NCBI GenBank assembly: GCA_035463475.1
Contig: DATHTE010000123.1
Coordinates: 62,001 to 126,000 of the forward strand
Length of the DNA: 64,000 nucleotides
Reading direction: 5' to 3'
Origin: JACPDI01 sp035463475
GTDB lineage: Bacteria; Acidobacteriota; Vicinamibacteria; Vicinamibacterales; 2-12-FULL-66-21
The position numbers were made by a program, and so were the translations under genes. Shown here in pieces: positions 1-8,542 of this stretch. Under the pieces are notes generated by a model that made no database searches, was not told the DNA's origin, and saw only the letters and a program-made list of their open reading frames with translations. Numbering within the stretch: position 1 is the stretch's first letter; each line of letters begins with the position of its first letter.

Positions 1-525
1 CGGGCGAAGCTCTGGTCGAAGGCGGACGCGCAACGGACGATGCGGCCGCTCATGCGCCTGGTCGACGTGGTGATCGCGAACGAGGAAGACCTGCAGGCGG
101 TGCTCGGGATCGACGTGCCGCGCGCCGACGTTGCTGCCGGCGCGCTCGACGTCGAGGGCTACCGGGCGGCGGCCGAGCGCGTCGCCGCGGAGTTCGAGGT
201 CGCGCGTGTCGCGGTGACACTGCGGGAGAGCCGGTCGGCCAGCGAGAACGCGTGGAGCGGGGTCCTGCTCGAGGCCGCCCCAAAGGCCTTTCATCGCAGT
301 CAGCAGTACGTCGTACACCTCGTGGATCGGATCGGCGGCGGAGACAGTTTCGCGGCGGGCCTCATCTACGGGCTCGCCACGGGTCGGGACGGCGGCGCTT
401 CACTACGCTTCGCGGTCGCTGCGAGCGCGCTGAAGCAGACCATTCCGGGTGACTTCAACCAGGTGTCGGTAACCGAAGTGGAGCGGCTCGCCGCTGGTGA
501 GGCCAGCGGGCGCGTCCAGCGATAG
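1..525 (+). CDS. kdgK: 2-keto-3-deoxygluconate kinase, C-terminal part
   Basis: The reading frame is already open at base 1, so the N-terminus lies outside the window; 174 codons are visible. It is a PfkB-family sugar kinase. The RAKLWS stretch at the left edge is typical of KDG kinases. DRIGGGDSFAAG is the PfkB C-terminal signature with the catalytic Asp (GGGD rather than the usual GAGD). KDG kinase phosphorylates 2-keto-3-deoxygluconate, the end product of polygalacturonate breakdown. The pectate lyases downstream fit that substrate. The next gene starts about 20 bases after the stop, so co-transcription is likely. A related sugar kinase cannot be excluded without the N-terminus. Confidence 0.8.
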   Translation, partial: RAKLWSKADAQRTMRPLMRLVDVVIANEEDLQAVLGIDVPRADVAAGALDVEGYRAAAERVAAEFEVARVAVTLRESRSASENAWSGVLLEAAPKAFHRSQQYVVHLVDRIGGGDSFAAGLIYGLATGRDGGASLRFAVAASALKQTIPGDFNQVSVTEVERLAAGEASGRVQR

Positions 526-545
526 CTCCGTTGGAGGGTGTCGTC

Positions 546-3500
546 ATGAGGAAATGTGTTCTCAGGCTTGGGATTGTGATCGGCCTGCTCCTGTCGGCGG
601 CCTCCGCCGGCGCGCAGGACTACCGCGCGCGCGTTCAGGGCGCGGTGCTGGATCAGAGCCGCGCGGCGCTGCCCGGCGTCACGGTGACGCTGAGCAACGA
701 TGCCACCGGCGTGGCGACCACGCGCGTCACCGACGGTCAGGGGCGGTACATCTTCGACTTCGTCGATCCCGGCACCTACACGGTGACCGCGGAGCTCGAA
801 GGGTTCAGCCGCGCTGAACAGAAGAACGTCCGCGTGCAGCAGCGCGGCGACGTCACCGTCGAGCTCGTGCTGGCCATCGGCACGCTCGAGGAGACGGTGA
901 CGGTCGAGGCGCCGCCGGTGATGACGCAGTTCAACACCAGCAGCGTCGAGCTGACGCTCGAGAAAGAGCTGATCGACCAGGTGCCGATCAGCGGGCGGAA
1001 TCCGTACAGCCTCTCGGTCATGGATCCGACCCTCACGCTCGTCGCCGGTAACCCGAACGAGAACCGGCCGTATCACCACGCCTACGCGAACGAGTACGAC
1101 GCGGGCGGCGGCACGCAGCGCCGCAACGACGTGCTGCTCGACGGCGTGCCGCTCGGCGCGAGCTACAAGACCTCCTACACCCCCTCCATGGACGCCGTCG
1201 AGGAGATCACGATCTCCAAGAACAGCGTCGACGCGGAGAACGGCAACAGCCTGGGCGGGGTCATCAGCCTCAACATGAAGTCGGGCACGAACAACTTCCA
1301 TGGGTCGGGCTATTACTTCGGGCGGGACCCGAGCCTGAACTCCATCTCCGACCCGACGGTGAGGATCCCGCCGGGCGCGGACATGCGGTCGCTGAAGGGG
1401 ACGGAGCTCAAGATGTACGGCGCCACCTTCGGCGGGCCCATCAGGAAGAACAAGATCTTCACGTTCACGTCGTTCGAACAGTGGGATGACAACAAGCCGA
1501 TCACGCGGACGATGACCGTCCCGACGGAGCTGGAGCGGCGTGGTGACTTCAGCCAGTCGGTCTACAACGGCCGCGTGCGCACCGTCTACAACCCGTGGTC
1601 CTCGGTGCTGAACGCCCAGGGTCGCGTCGTCCGAACGCCGTTCTCGGGCAACGTGATCCCCCAGTCGATGTTCGACCCCGTAGCGGTGAAGCTCCTCGAG
1701 CAGCTGCCGCTGCCGAATCAGCCCGGCAACGTGGACAACTGGCAGGGCACCGTCACAGAAAAGGCGGACTACTGGAATCTGTCCCAGCGCGTCGACGTGA
1801 ACCTCAGCGACAGCGTGAAGATCTTCGCGCGGTACGGACAGTTCAAGGCCAATCTGTTCCAGGACAACCCGACCTCCGCGAAGCTGTTCCCGCTGTCGGG
1901 CAGCAATCGCTACGGCATGAGCGTCGCCGGCGACGTCGTCTGGATCATGTCGAACCGGACGACCCTGAACGTCCGCGGCAGCTACTACAACATGACCGAC
2001 GAGTTCGGCAACGACCAGATCCTGCTCGGCCGGGACGGCCTGGAGCAGCTCTGGCCTGGAAACTCGTGGTACCAGTCCTTGTACGCCAGCCCGTACGTGT
2101 ACTACCCGGCGGTCGACGTCAGCGTCGCGGCGCCGCTGGCGGCCGACCGGCTCGGCCGGCAGGGGCGCGAGTGGTTCCAGCGTCCGGACGCCTGGACCGC
2201 ATCCGCCCGGATGAACCGGTACGAGGGTCGGCACAGCATGAAGTGGGGAGGCGAGCTGCGCGCCTACTACGGCGAGGCGGCACGCTTCGAGCCGATCAAC
2301 CTGCAGTTCCGGGCGGCGCTCACGGCGAACAGCTCCGACAGCCCTGACGTCGTGAACAGCGGCAACCAGTGGGCCACGTTCCTGCTGGGCGCGATGGACG
2401 CCAACTCGTCCGCGCGGCTCGTCCCGCTCCAGACGCCGAACCTGATGTCGTACGCGGCGTACTTCCAGGACGACTTCCGCATCAACGACCGGTTCACGCT
2501 CAACCTGGGTCTGCGGTGGGAGTACGGTCCCGGCGCGACCGACCCGGACTACCGGCTGTCGCAGCAGCTCGACCTGACGGATCCGATTCCCGAGATGCAG
2601 GCGACGCCGCCCAACATGCCGGCGCAGGCGCTGGACCTGATGGCGAGCAAGGGGTACGGCTACACGTACAACGGCGCGTGGATCTTCACGAGCAAGGACA
2701 ACCCGCGCATCTGGAAGATCAGCCCGTGGAACTTCCTGCCGCGCGTCGGCGCGAACTACCGGCTCGGAGACGACTCGGTGATCCGGGTCTCGTGGGCGCG
2801 GTTCCTCATGCCGACCAGCAACATCCGGGAAACGCTCGGGGCCTTCGTGGATCAGTACGCCGGGTTCTCGCAGGTCACCGCGGCCCTGGCACCGCTGAAC
2901 GGCGTGCCGCAGCAACGCCTCAGCAACCCGTTCCCGGACGACGTCAACCCCGTCATCGAGCCGTACGGCCAGACGCTCGGGCGCTACACGAACCTGGGCG
3001 GCCCGGCGAACCTCGATCAGTACGAACAGAAGCCGCAGATCAACGATCGGATCAACCTGTCATACCAGAAGGAGATCCTGGCGGGCACGATCGTTGACTT
3101 GAACTACTTCTTCAACTTCGGGCACCGCCTGCCGTACGACACGCAGTACAACTGCACCAGCGTCGCCTGCGCGATCAACCTGAACATGATGGATCCGGCG
3201 TTCAGGTACGAATACGGCACGCTCATCAACCGGACCGTGAACAACCCGTTCTACCGGTATCTCACGCCGGACAAGTTCCCCGGCGCGCTGCGTAACCAGC
3301 GCACGGTGACACTCGCGAGCCTGCTCGTGCCGTACCCGCAGTACACGCAGATCGTCCAGTACAACACCTCCGGCCGGAAGATGCTCACGCACACCTTCGA
3401 GATCCGCGCGCAGCGGCCGTTCACGAAGGGGGCGAGCTTCCTCGTGGCGTACGCGTACAACCACGAGAAACGGCAGGAGTGGTTCGACGATCTGCACCAG

Positions 3501-4070
3501 TACGAGGTGCTGACGAGCGGCGGGGAGAGCGGCTGGGAGTGGCGGCCGACCAACACGCCGCGGCACCGTGTGACGGCGACCCTGAGCTGGCAGCTGCCGA
3601 TCGGACGCGACCGCAAGTTCCTCTCGGACATCCCGACCGCGCTCGATTACGCGATCGGCGGCTGGCAGTACACGGCGTCCACCCGCTACTACTCGGGTCA
3701 GTTGCTGCTGTTCAACAACACGTACCTGGTCAGCGGGGATCCGACGCTGGACGACCCGACGCGTGACCGCTGGTTCGACACGACAAAATTCGCCGTGGCA
3801 GACCAGTACACGCCGCGCAGCAATCCGTGGTTCTTCGACGGGTTGAGGGGACCGGGCACCTTCGTGACGGACATGACCCTCACGAAGATGTTCCAGTTGA
3901 CGCCCAAGTACCGCCTCGAGGCACGTATCGAGGCGTACAACGCGTTCAACCAGATCGTCTGGCAGAACCCCGACCTCACGCTCGGCAGCGCCAACTTCGG
4001 CAGGGTGACGCGCCAGCAGATCGGGCAGCCGGGTCGCGAAATCCAGATCGGCGCGCGGTTCATCTTCTGA
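546..4070 (+). CDS. TonB-dependent receptor, Oar-like, with carboxypeptidase-regulatory domain
   Basis: Outer-membrane receptor of about 1174 aa. The ATG at 546 has a GGAGG box at 533-537; a TTG at 531 in the same frame lacks this spacing. Residues 1-22 form a signal peptide ending near AGAQ. Residues about 25-105 are a carboxypeptidase-regulatory-like beta-sandwich. A plug domain follows (LDGVPLG and VEEITISKNS regions), then a long beta-barrel ending in IGARFIF with a terminal Phe. This architecture is typical of acidobacterial receptors. Placed between a KDG kinase and pectinases, it probably imports pectin oligosaccharides. Substrate is inferred from context only; no SusD-like partner is present. 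Confidence 0.9.
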   Translation: MRKCVLRLGIVIGLLLSAASAGAQDYRARVQGAVLDQSRAALPGVTVTLSNDATGVATTRVTDGQGRYIFDFVDPGTYTVTAELEGFSRAEQKNVRVQQRGDVTVELVLAIGTLEETVTVEAPPVMTQFNTSSVELTLEKELIDQVPISGRNPYSLSVMDPTLTLVAGNPNENRPYHHAYANEYDAGGGTQRRNDVLLDGVPLGASYKTSYTPSMDAVEEITISKNSVDAENGNSLGGVISLNMKSGTNNFHGSGYYFGRDPSLNSISDPTVRIPPGADMRSLKGTELKMYGATFGGPIRKNKIFTFTSFEQWDDNKPITRTMTVPTELERRGDFSQSVYNGRVRTVYNPWSSVLNAQGRVVRTPFSGNVIPQSMFDPVAVKLLEQLPLPNQPGNVDNWQGTVTEKADYWNLSQRVDVNLSDSVKIFARYGQFKANLFQDNPTSAKLFPLSGSNRYGMSVAGDVVWIMSNRTTLNVRGSYYNMTDEFGNDQILLGRDGLEQLWPGNSWYQSLYASPYVYYPAVDVSVAAPLAADRLGRQGREWFQRPDAWTASARMNRYEGRHSMKWGGELRAYYGEAARFEPINLQFRAALTANSSDSPDVVNSGNQWATFLLGAMDANSSARLVPLQTPNLMSYAAYFQDDFRINDRFTLNLGLRWEYGPGATDPDYRLSQQLDLTDPIPEMQATPPNMPAQALDLMASKGYGYTYNGAWIFTSKDNPRIWKISPWNFLPRVGANYRLGDDSVIRVSWARFLMPTSNIRETLGAFVDQYAGFSQVTAALAPLNGVPQQRLSNPFPDDVNPVIEPYGQTLGRYTNLGGPANLDQYEQKPQINDRINLSYQKEILAGTIVDLNYFFNFGHRLPYDTQYNCTSVACAINLNMMDPAFRYEYGTLINRTVNNPFYRYLTPDKFPGALRNQRTVTLASLLVPYPQYTQIVQYNTSGRKMLTHTFEIRAQRPFTKGASFLVAYAYNHEKRQEWFDDLHQYEVLTSGGESGWEWRPTNTPRHRVTATLSWQLPIGRDRKFLSDIPTALDYAIGGWQYTASTRYYSGQLLLFNNTYLVSGDPTLDDPTRDRWFDTTKFAVADQYTPRSNPWFFDGLRGPGTFVTDMTLTKMFQLTPKYRLEARIEAYNAFNQIVWQNPDLTLGSANFGRVTRQQIGQPGREIQIGARFIF

Positions 4071-4078
4071 CGCGTGCC

Positions 4079-5659
4079 GTGCGGCGTCGCAGCTTTCTCC
4101 TCGGCGTCGGAGCGCTGGTGGTCTCCGGGTTCGCGCGCCGCGCAGGCGTGGTCCCGGAGGGCGCCGGCGCTTCGCCCGCCGCCGCGACGACCGCAGGCAG
4201 GATTCGCGGCCTCGTCGAGTCGAACGGCATCCTCGCGTTCAAGGGGGTGCCGTACGGCGCCGACACCGGTCGGCGCCGCTTCCAGCCCCCCGCGCCACCG
4301 GAGCCCTGGACCAGCGTCCGCGATGCGATCGAGTACGGCCCGATCGCACCGCAGCCGGGATTCCGGGGCCGGCCGATGAGCGAGGACTGCCTGCACCTGA
4401 ATGTCTGGACGCCCGCGCTCGGCGACGGCGGCAGGCGTCCGGTGCTGGTGTGGTTCCATCCCGGCGCGTATTCTTCAGGCACGAGCAACGAACCCGCCTC
4501 CCACGGCGCGCGCCTGAGCCGCCGCGGGAACGTCGTGGTGGTCACGGTCAACCACCGCTTGAACGCGTTCGGCTACCTGTATCTCGCCGAGATTGGCGGG
4601 CCGGAGTTCGCGGACTCCGGCAACGCCGGCATGCTCGACCTCGTTCTCGCCCTCCGGTGGGTGCGCGACAACATTGCGGAATTCGGCGGTGACCCGAATC
4701 TCGTCACGATCTTCGGCCAGTCCGGCGGCGGCGCGAAGTGCGCGACGCTCATGGCGATGCCGGCGGCGCGTGGCCTGTTCCACCGCGTCTTCACGATGAG
4801 CGGGCAGCAGATCACCGCCAGCCGGCGATCGACGGCGACGACGCACGCGTCGGAGCTGCTGGCGGCGCTCGCGCTGACGCCAGACCGCGTCGCAGAGCTG
4901 CGATCGCTGCCCATGGACGCGCTCGTGAAGGTGAGCCGGGCGCCAACGTACCTGGGACCCGTCAAGGACGGCCGCGCGCTTCCGAGGGACCCCTTCGATC
5001 CGGATGCGCCCCCAATCTCGGCGGATGTTCCGATGGTGCTCGGGAACACGCACGACGAAACGCGAAACCTGATCGGCCGCGGCGATCCGACGCTGTTCGA
5101 CCTCACGTGGGAGACCCTGCAACCGAGGCTGGAGGCCGCGTCGCCGTTCATGGGCGACCTCGATCGCGGCAAGGTCATCGCCGAATACCGCCGTCTCTAC
5201 CCCGCGTATTCGCCGAGCGACATCTTCTTCGCCGCGACGACCGCGTCGCGCTCCTGGCGCGGTCAGGTCATCGAGGCTGAACGCCGCGCGGTCCAGCCGG
5301 GCGCGGCGCGCCACACGTGGGTCTACCAGCTCGATTGGAAATCTCCGACTGACGGCGGCAAATGGGAGTCGTATCACGGGCTCGACGTGCCGCTCGTCTT
5401 CGACAACGCGCCGATGGTCCCCGAAATGGTCGGCGCCGGGCCGGAACCGCAGGCGGTGGCCGACCAGATGATTGAAGCGCTCCTGGCGTTTGCCCGGACG
5501 GGCAGTCCCAACACGAAGGCCATCCCGCCGTGGCCGGTGTACGACCTGTCGCGGCGCGCCACGATGGTGTTCGACGTGGCCTCGCGTGTCGTCGACGATC
5601 CGCGCGGGGCCGAGCGGCGGATGTTCGAGAAGGTGCCATATGTTCAGCCGGGCACGTAA
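4079..5659 (+). CDS. Secreted type-B carboxylesterase
   Basis: About 526 aa from a GTG at 4079, 8 bases after the receptor stop; no ATG is available near the N-terminus. It opens with RRRSFLLG and a hydrophobic stretch, resembling a Tat-type signal. The family marker EDCLHLNVW is present. The nucleophile elbow reads FGQSGGG with Ser near residue 215, and a catalytic-His region reads SYHGLDVPLVFD. Type-B carboxylesterases hydrolyse esters. In this operon a role in removing methyl or acetyl groups from pectin is plausible but not shown. The 3' end overlaps the next gene by 20 bases. Confidence 0.85.
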   Translation: MRRRSFLLGVGALVVSGFARRAGVVPEGAGASPAAATTAGRIRGLVESNGILAFKGVPYGADTGRRRFQPPAPPEPWTSVRDAIEYGPIAPQPGFRGRPMSEDCLHLNVWTPALGDGGRRPVLVWFHPGAYSSGTSNEPASHGARLSRRGNVVVVTVNHRLNAFGYLYLAEIGGPEFADSGNAGMLDLVLALRWVRDNIAEFGGDPNLVTIFGQSGGGAKCATLMAMPAARGLFHRVFTMSGQQITASRRSTATTHASELLAALALTPDRVAELRSLPMDALVKVSRAPTYLGPVKDGRALPRDPFDPDAPPISADVPMVLGNTHDETRNLIGRGDPTLFDLTWETLQPRLEAASPFMGDLDRGKVIAEYRRLYPAYSPSDIFFAATTASRSWRGQVIEAERRAVQPGAARHTWVYQLDWKSPTDGGKWESYHGLDVPLVFDNAPMVPEMVGAGPEPQAVADQMIEALLAFARTGSPNTKAIPPWPVYDLSRRATMVFDVASRVVDDPRGAERRMFEKVPYVQPGT

Positions 5660-7247
5660 TGCGGCAGCCGCAGGAGCCGTGCTCCTCGCCGTTGCCGCCC
5701 TCGCGGCGCTCCATTCCCCGGCACCTCCCGCTGGTCTCGATCGCGGGCAGGTGCTCGATGTCATGAAGCGCGCGACCACGTTCATGGTCGAGAAGGTCAG
5801 CACCAACGGCGGTTATGTCTGGTCGTACCTGCCAGATTTCTCGCGCCGCTGGGGAGAGCTCGAGGCCCGCCCGACGATGGTGTGGATCCAGCCTCCGGGC
5901 ACCCCGTCGATGGGCCATCTGTTCCTCGACGCGTACCACGCGACGGGAGACGAGTATTACTACAAGGCGGCAGAGAAGGCGGCGGCGGTCCTCATGGCCG
6001 GGCAGCATCCTGCGGGCGGCTGGAACTATGTCGTCGATCTCGCCGGCGAGCGGTCGCTGCGCGACTGGTACAACACCGTGGGGCGCAACGCCTGGCGCCT
6101 CGAGGAGTTCCAGCACTACTGGGGCAACGCGACGTTCGACGACGCCGGCACCGCGGAAGCCGCAAAGTTCTTCCTGCGCCTGTACTCCGAGAAAAAGGAC
6201 CTCCGCTACAAAGCGCCGCTCGACAAGGCCATCGCGTTCGTGCTGCAGAGCCAGTACCCGGTCGGCGCCTGGCCGCAGCGCTTTCCGCTCACCCACGGCG
6301 TCCTCCACCACGGGAACGCCGACTACACCTCGTACCTCACGTTCAACGACGACGTCGCGGCGGAGAACATCGACTTCCTGCTGATGTGCCACCAGGCGCT
6401 CGGCGAGCCACCGGTGATCGAACCAATCCGCCGCGCGATGGATGCCTTCGTCGTGACGCACCAGCCGAAACCGCAGGCGGGCTGGGCGTTGCAGTACACG
6501 ACGGACCTCAAGTCCGCCGGCGCCCGCACGTACGAGCCGAAGGCGCTGGTGACGCATACCACCTCTGCCAACATCGAACTGCTCGTGAAGTTCTACCGCC
6601 TGACCGGCGAGCGGAAGTTCCTCGCGCGCATCCCGGAGGCGATCGACTGGCTCGATGGGCTCACGCTGCCGCCGGGAGTGGCGCCGGCGGGGCGCACGCA
6701 TCCGACGTTCGTGGAAGTGGGGACGAACGAGCCGCTATACGTGCACCGCGAGGGATCCAACGTGGTCAACGGGCGGTACTTCGTCGATCGCAACCCGGCG
6801 AAGACAATCGTCCACTACAGCTCGTTCCGCCGGATCGACGTGGCGGGCCTGCGGGCGCTGTACGAACAGGCGAAGGCCCTGCGCCCGGCGGAGGCAGCAG
6901 TCGGCTCGCCGCTCGCGGCAAGTGCCAGGCCCGTTCCCCTGCCGCGCTACTTCGTCGCCGAACGGTCCGCCGACGGCGACGCGGCGGCGGTCGTCGCGGC
7001 GCTGAACGAACAGGGATACTGGCTCGCGCCGCTCGGCTACAACAGCTATCCGTATCGCGGCGAGAGCCCGCGCGCGCTCGCGAACGGAGATTTCTCCCAG
7101 ACCTACGTCGGCGACGAGTCGGACACCTCCCCGTTTCCAGACGAACGAATCACGGGGATCTCGACCGCCGCCTACATCCGGAATATGAGCGTGCTGATCC
7201 GCGCGCTCACGACATCACAGCAGAAGAGCCAGGGAGGCACTCGATGA
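5640..7247 (+). CDS. Secreted pectate lyase (Pec_lyase/PL10-like)
   Basis: About 535 aa. The ATG at 5640 lies inside the end of the esterase gene; an upstream open frame lacks family similarity. A signal peptide (RNAAAAGAVLLAVAALAAL) comes first. The body is an all-helical lyase of the PL10-like Pec_lyase group, with conserved stretches GGWNYVVDLAGE, NAWRLEEFQHYWGN, QSQYPVGAWPQRFPL and PTFVEVGTNEPLYVHREGS. These enzymes cut polygalacturonate by beta-elimination, usually with Ca2+. The gene overlaps the next lyase by ATGA (7244-7247), so translation is probably coupled. The exact family number should be checked by profile search. Confidence 0.85.
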   Translation: MFSRARNAAAAGAVLLAVAALAALHSPAPPAGLDRGQVLDVMKRATTFMVEKVSTNGGYVWSYLPDFSRRWGELEARPTMVWIQPPGTPSMGHLFLDAYHATGDEYYYKAAEKAAAVLMAGQHPAGGWNYVVDLAGERSLRDWYNTVGRNAWRLEEFQHYWGNATFDDAGTAEAAKFFLRLYSEKKDLRYKAPLDKAIAFVLQSQYPVGAWPQRFPLTHGVLHHGNADYTSYLTFNDDVAAENIDFLLMCHQALGEPPVIEPIRRAMDAFVVTHQPKPQAGWALQYTTDLKSAGARTYEPKALVTHTTSANIELLVKFYRLTGERKFLARIPEAIDWLDGLTLPPGVAPAGRTHPTFVEVGTNEPLYVHREGSNVVNGRYFVDRNPAKTIVHYSSFRRIDVAGLRALYEQAKALRPAEAAVGSPLAASARPVPLPRYFVAERSADGDAAAVVAALNEQGYWLAPLGYNSYPYRGESPRALANGDFSQTYVGDESDTSPFPDERITGISTAAYIRNMSVLIRALTTSQQKSQGGTR

Positions 7248-8539
7248 TCCGCTTGCTCAAGACGCTGACGGCGATAGCCTGCGTAGCGGCGCTCGCCGGC
7301 GTGCCCGGCTCGGCCGGGCACCGGGACCTCGGGCGCGAGGTGCTCGCGCCCAACGACGGCTGGGCGGCACTCGGCGAGGGCGTGACGGGCGGCGCCGCGG
7401 CCGATGCCGACCACGTCTTCGTCGTGCGCACCCGGAACGAACTGGTCGAGGCGCTCGCGTATCCCGACACTGCGCCCAAGATCATCTACGTCGACGGCAC
7501 GATCGACGCGAACGTTGACGACAACAATCAGCCGCTGACCTGCCAGGACTACTATCGCGATGGCTACACGCTCGAAGCGTTCCTCGCGGCGTACGATCCT
7601 GCCGTGTGGGGCGATGAAGAGCCCGAGGGCCCGCTCGAGGACGCTCGCGATGCGTCGGCTGGCCAGCAGGAGAAGCGTGTCAGGATCCGCGTGCCGGACA
7701 ACACCACGATCGTCGGGTTGGACCGGCGCGCGCGCATTCGCGGGGCGTGGCTTGACCTCCGGGGAACTTCGAGCACGCCGCGGACGAACATCATCATCCG
7801 CAACATCATCTTCGAGGACGTGTACGACTGCTTCCCGTCATGGTCCGGTTCCGAGTGGAACGCCGAGTACGACGCGATCTCGCTGCGCGAGACCGAGCGC
7901 GTGTGGATCGATCACAACGAGTTCCGGGACGTGGAGACCGCCGACAGCACGCTGCCGATGTATTTCGGCGAGAAGTACCAGGTCCATGACGGCCACCTGG
8001 ACATCACCAACGCGTCTGACCGCGTGACGGTGTCCTGGAACCGTTTCCTCAACCACGACAAGACGATGCTGATCGGATCGTCGGACAACGCCCCGCGCGA
8101 CGTCGGACGGCTGCGCGTGACACTCCACCACAACCTGTTCGAGAACGTGGGGCAGCGGGTGCCGCGCGTGCGGTACGGCCAGGTCCATGTGTACAACAAT
8201 CTCTATCGCGTGCCCGACGGGGCGGTGCACAGCTACAGCTGGGGCGTCGGAATCCAGTCGGCGATCTACGCGGAGAACAACTACTTCCACACGGACAAGA
8301 GCGTGACCGCGGACCAGTTCGTCTCGGTGTTCAAGGGCGTGGCCCTCTTCGAATCCGGCACCTTGTACAACGCGGCTGCCGACAATCACGTGGTAGACGT
8401 GCTGGCTGCCTACAACGCTGCGCGGGACCCGGATCTGTCGCCGGACGTGGGCTGGATCCCGACGCTGTTCCTGGAAATCGAGCCGACGCACCGGGTCCCA
8501 GGCCGGATCGAGAGCGGCGCCGGCCCCTTCAACTGGTAA
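7244..8539 (+). CDS. Secreted pectate lyase, family PL1
   Basis: About 431 aa with a signal peptide ending near GSAGH. The PL1 right-handed beta-helix is recognised by NIIIRNIIFEDVYDC, an acidic calcium-site region (EYDAISLRE), VWIDHNEF (the classical vWiDH motif), DGHLDITNASD, VSWNRFLNHDK and the catalytic RVPRVRYG (RxPxxR type). It should release unsaturated oligogalacturonides. Starting in an ATGA overlap with a lyase of a different fold, it gives the operon two complementary modes of cutting the backbone. A GGAGG box at 7232-7236 supports the start. Confidence 0.92.
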   Translation: MIRLLKTLTAIACVAALAGVPGSAGHRDLGREVLAPNDGWAALGEGVTGGAAADADHVFVVRTRNELVEALAYPDTAPKIIYVDGTIDANVDDNNQPLTCQDYYRDGYTLEAFLAAYDPAVWGDEEPEGPLEDARDASAGQQEKRVRIRVPDNTTIVGLDRRARIRGAWLDLRGTSSTPRTNIIIRNIIFEDVYDCFPSWSGSEWNAEYDAISLRETERVWIDHNEFRDVETADSTLPMYFGEKYQVHDGHLDITNASDRVTVSWNRFLNHDKTMLIGSSDNAPRDVGRLRVTLHHNLFENVGQRVPRVRYGQVHVYNNLYRVPDGAVHSYSWGVGIQSAIYAENNYFHTDKSVTADQFVSVFKGVALFESGTLYNAAADNHVVDVLAAYNAARDPDLSPDVGWIPTLFLEIEPTHRVPGRIESGAGPFNW

Positions 8540-8542
8540 CGA

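Noticed and set aside
366..2915. Long - strand open frame of 849 codons opposite the TonB receptor
   Set aside because: It is the Arg/Val-rich shadow of a high-GC gene, with no signal peptide, motif or ribosome site, and it runs through the end of the kinase gene. The + strand protein is unmistakable.
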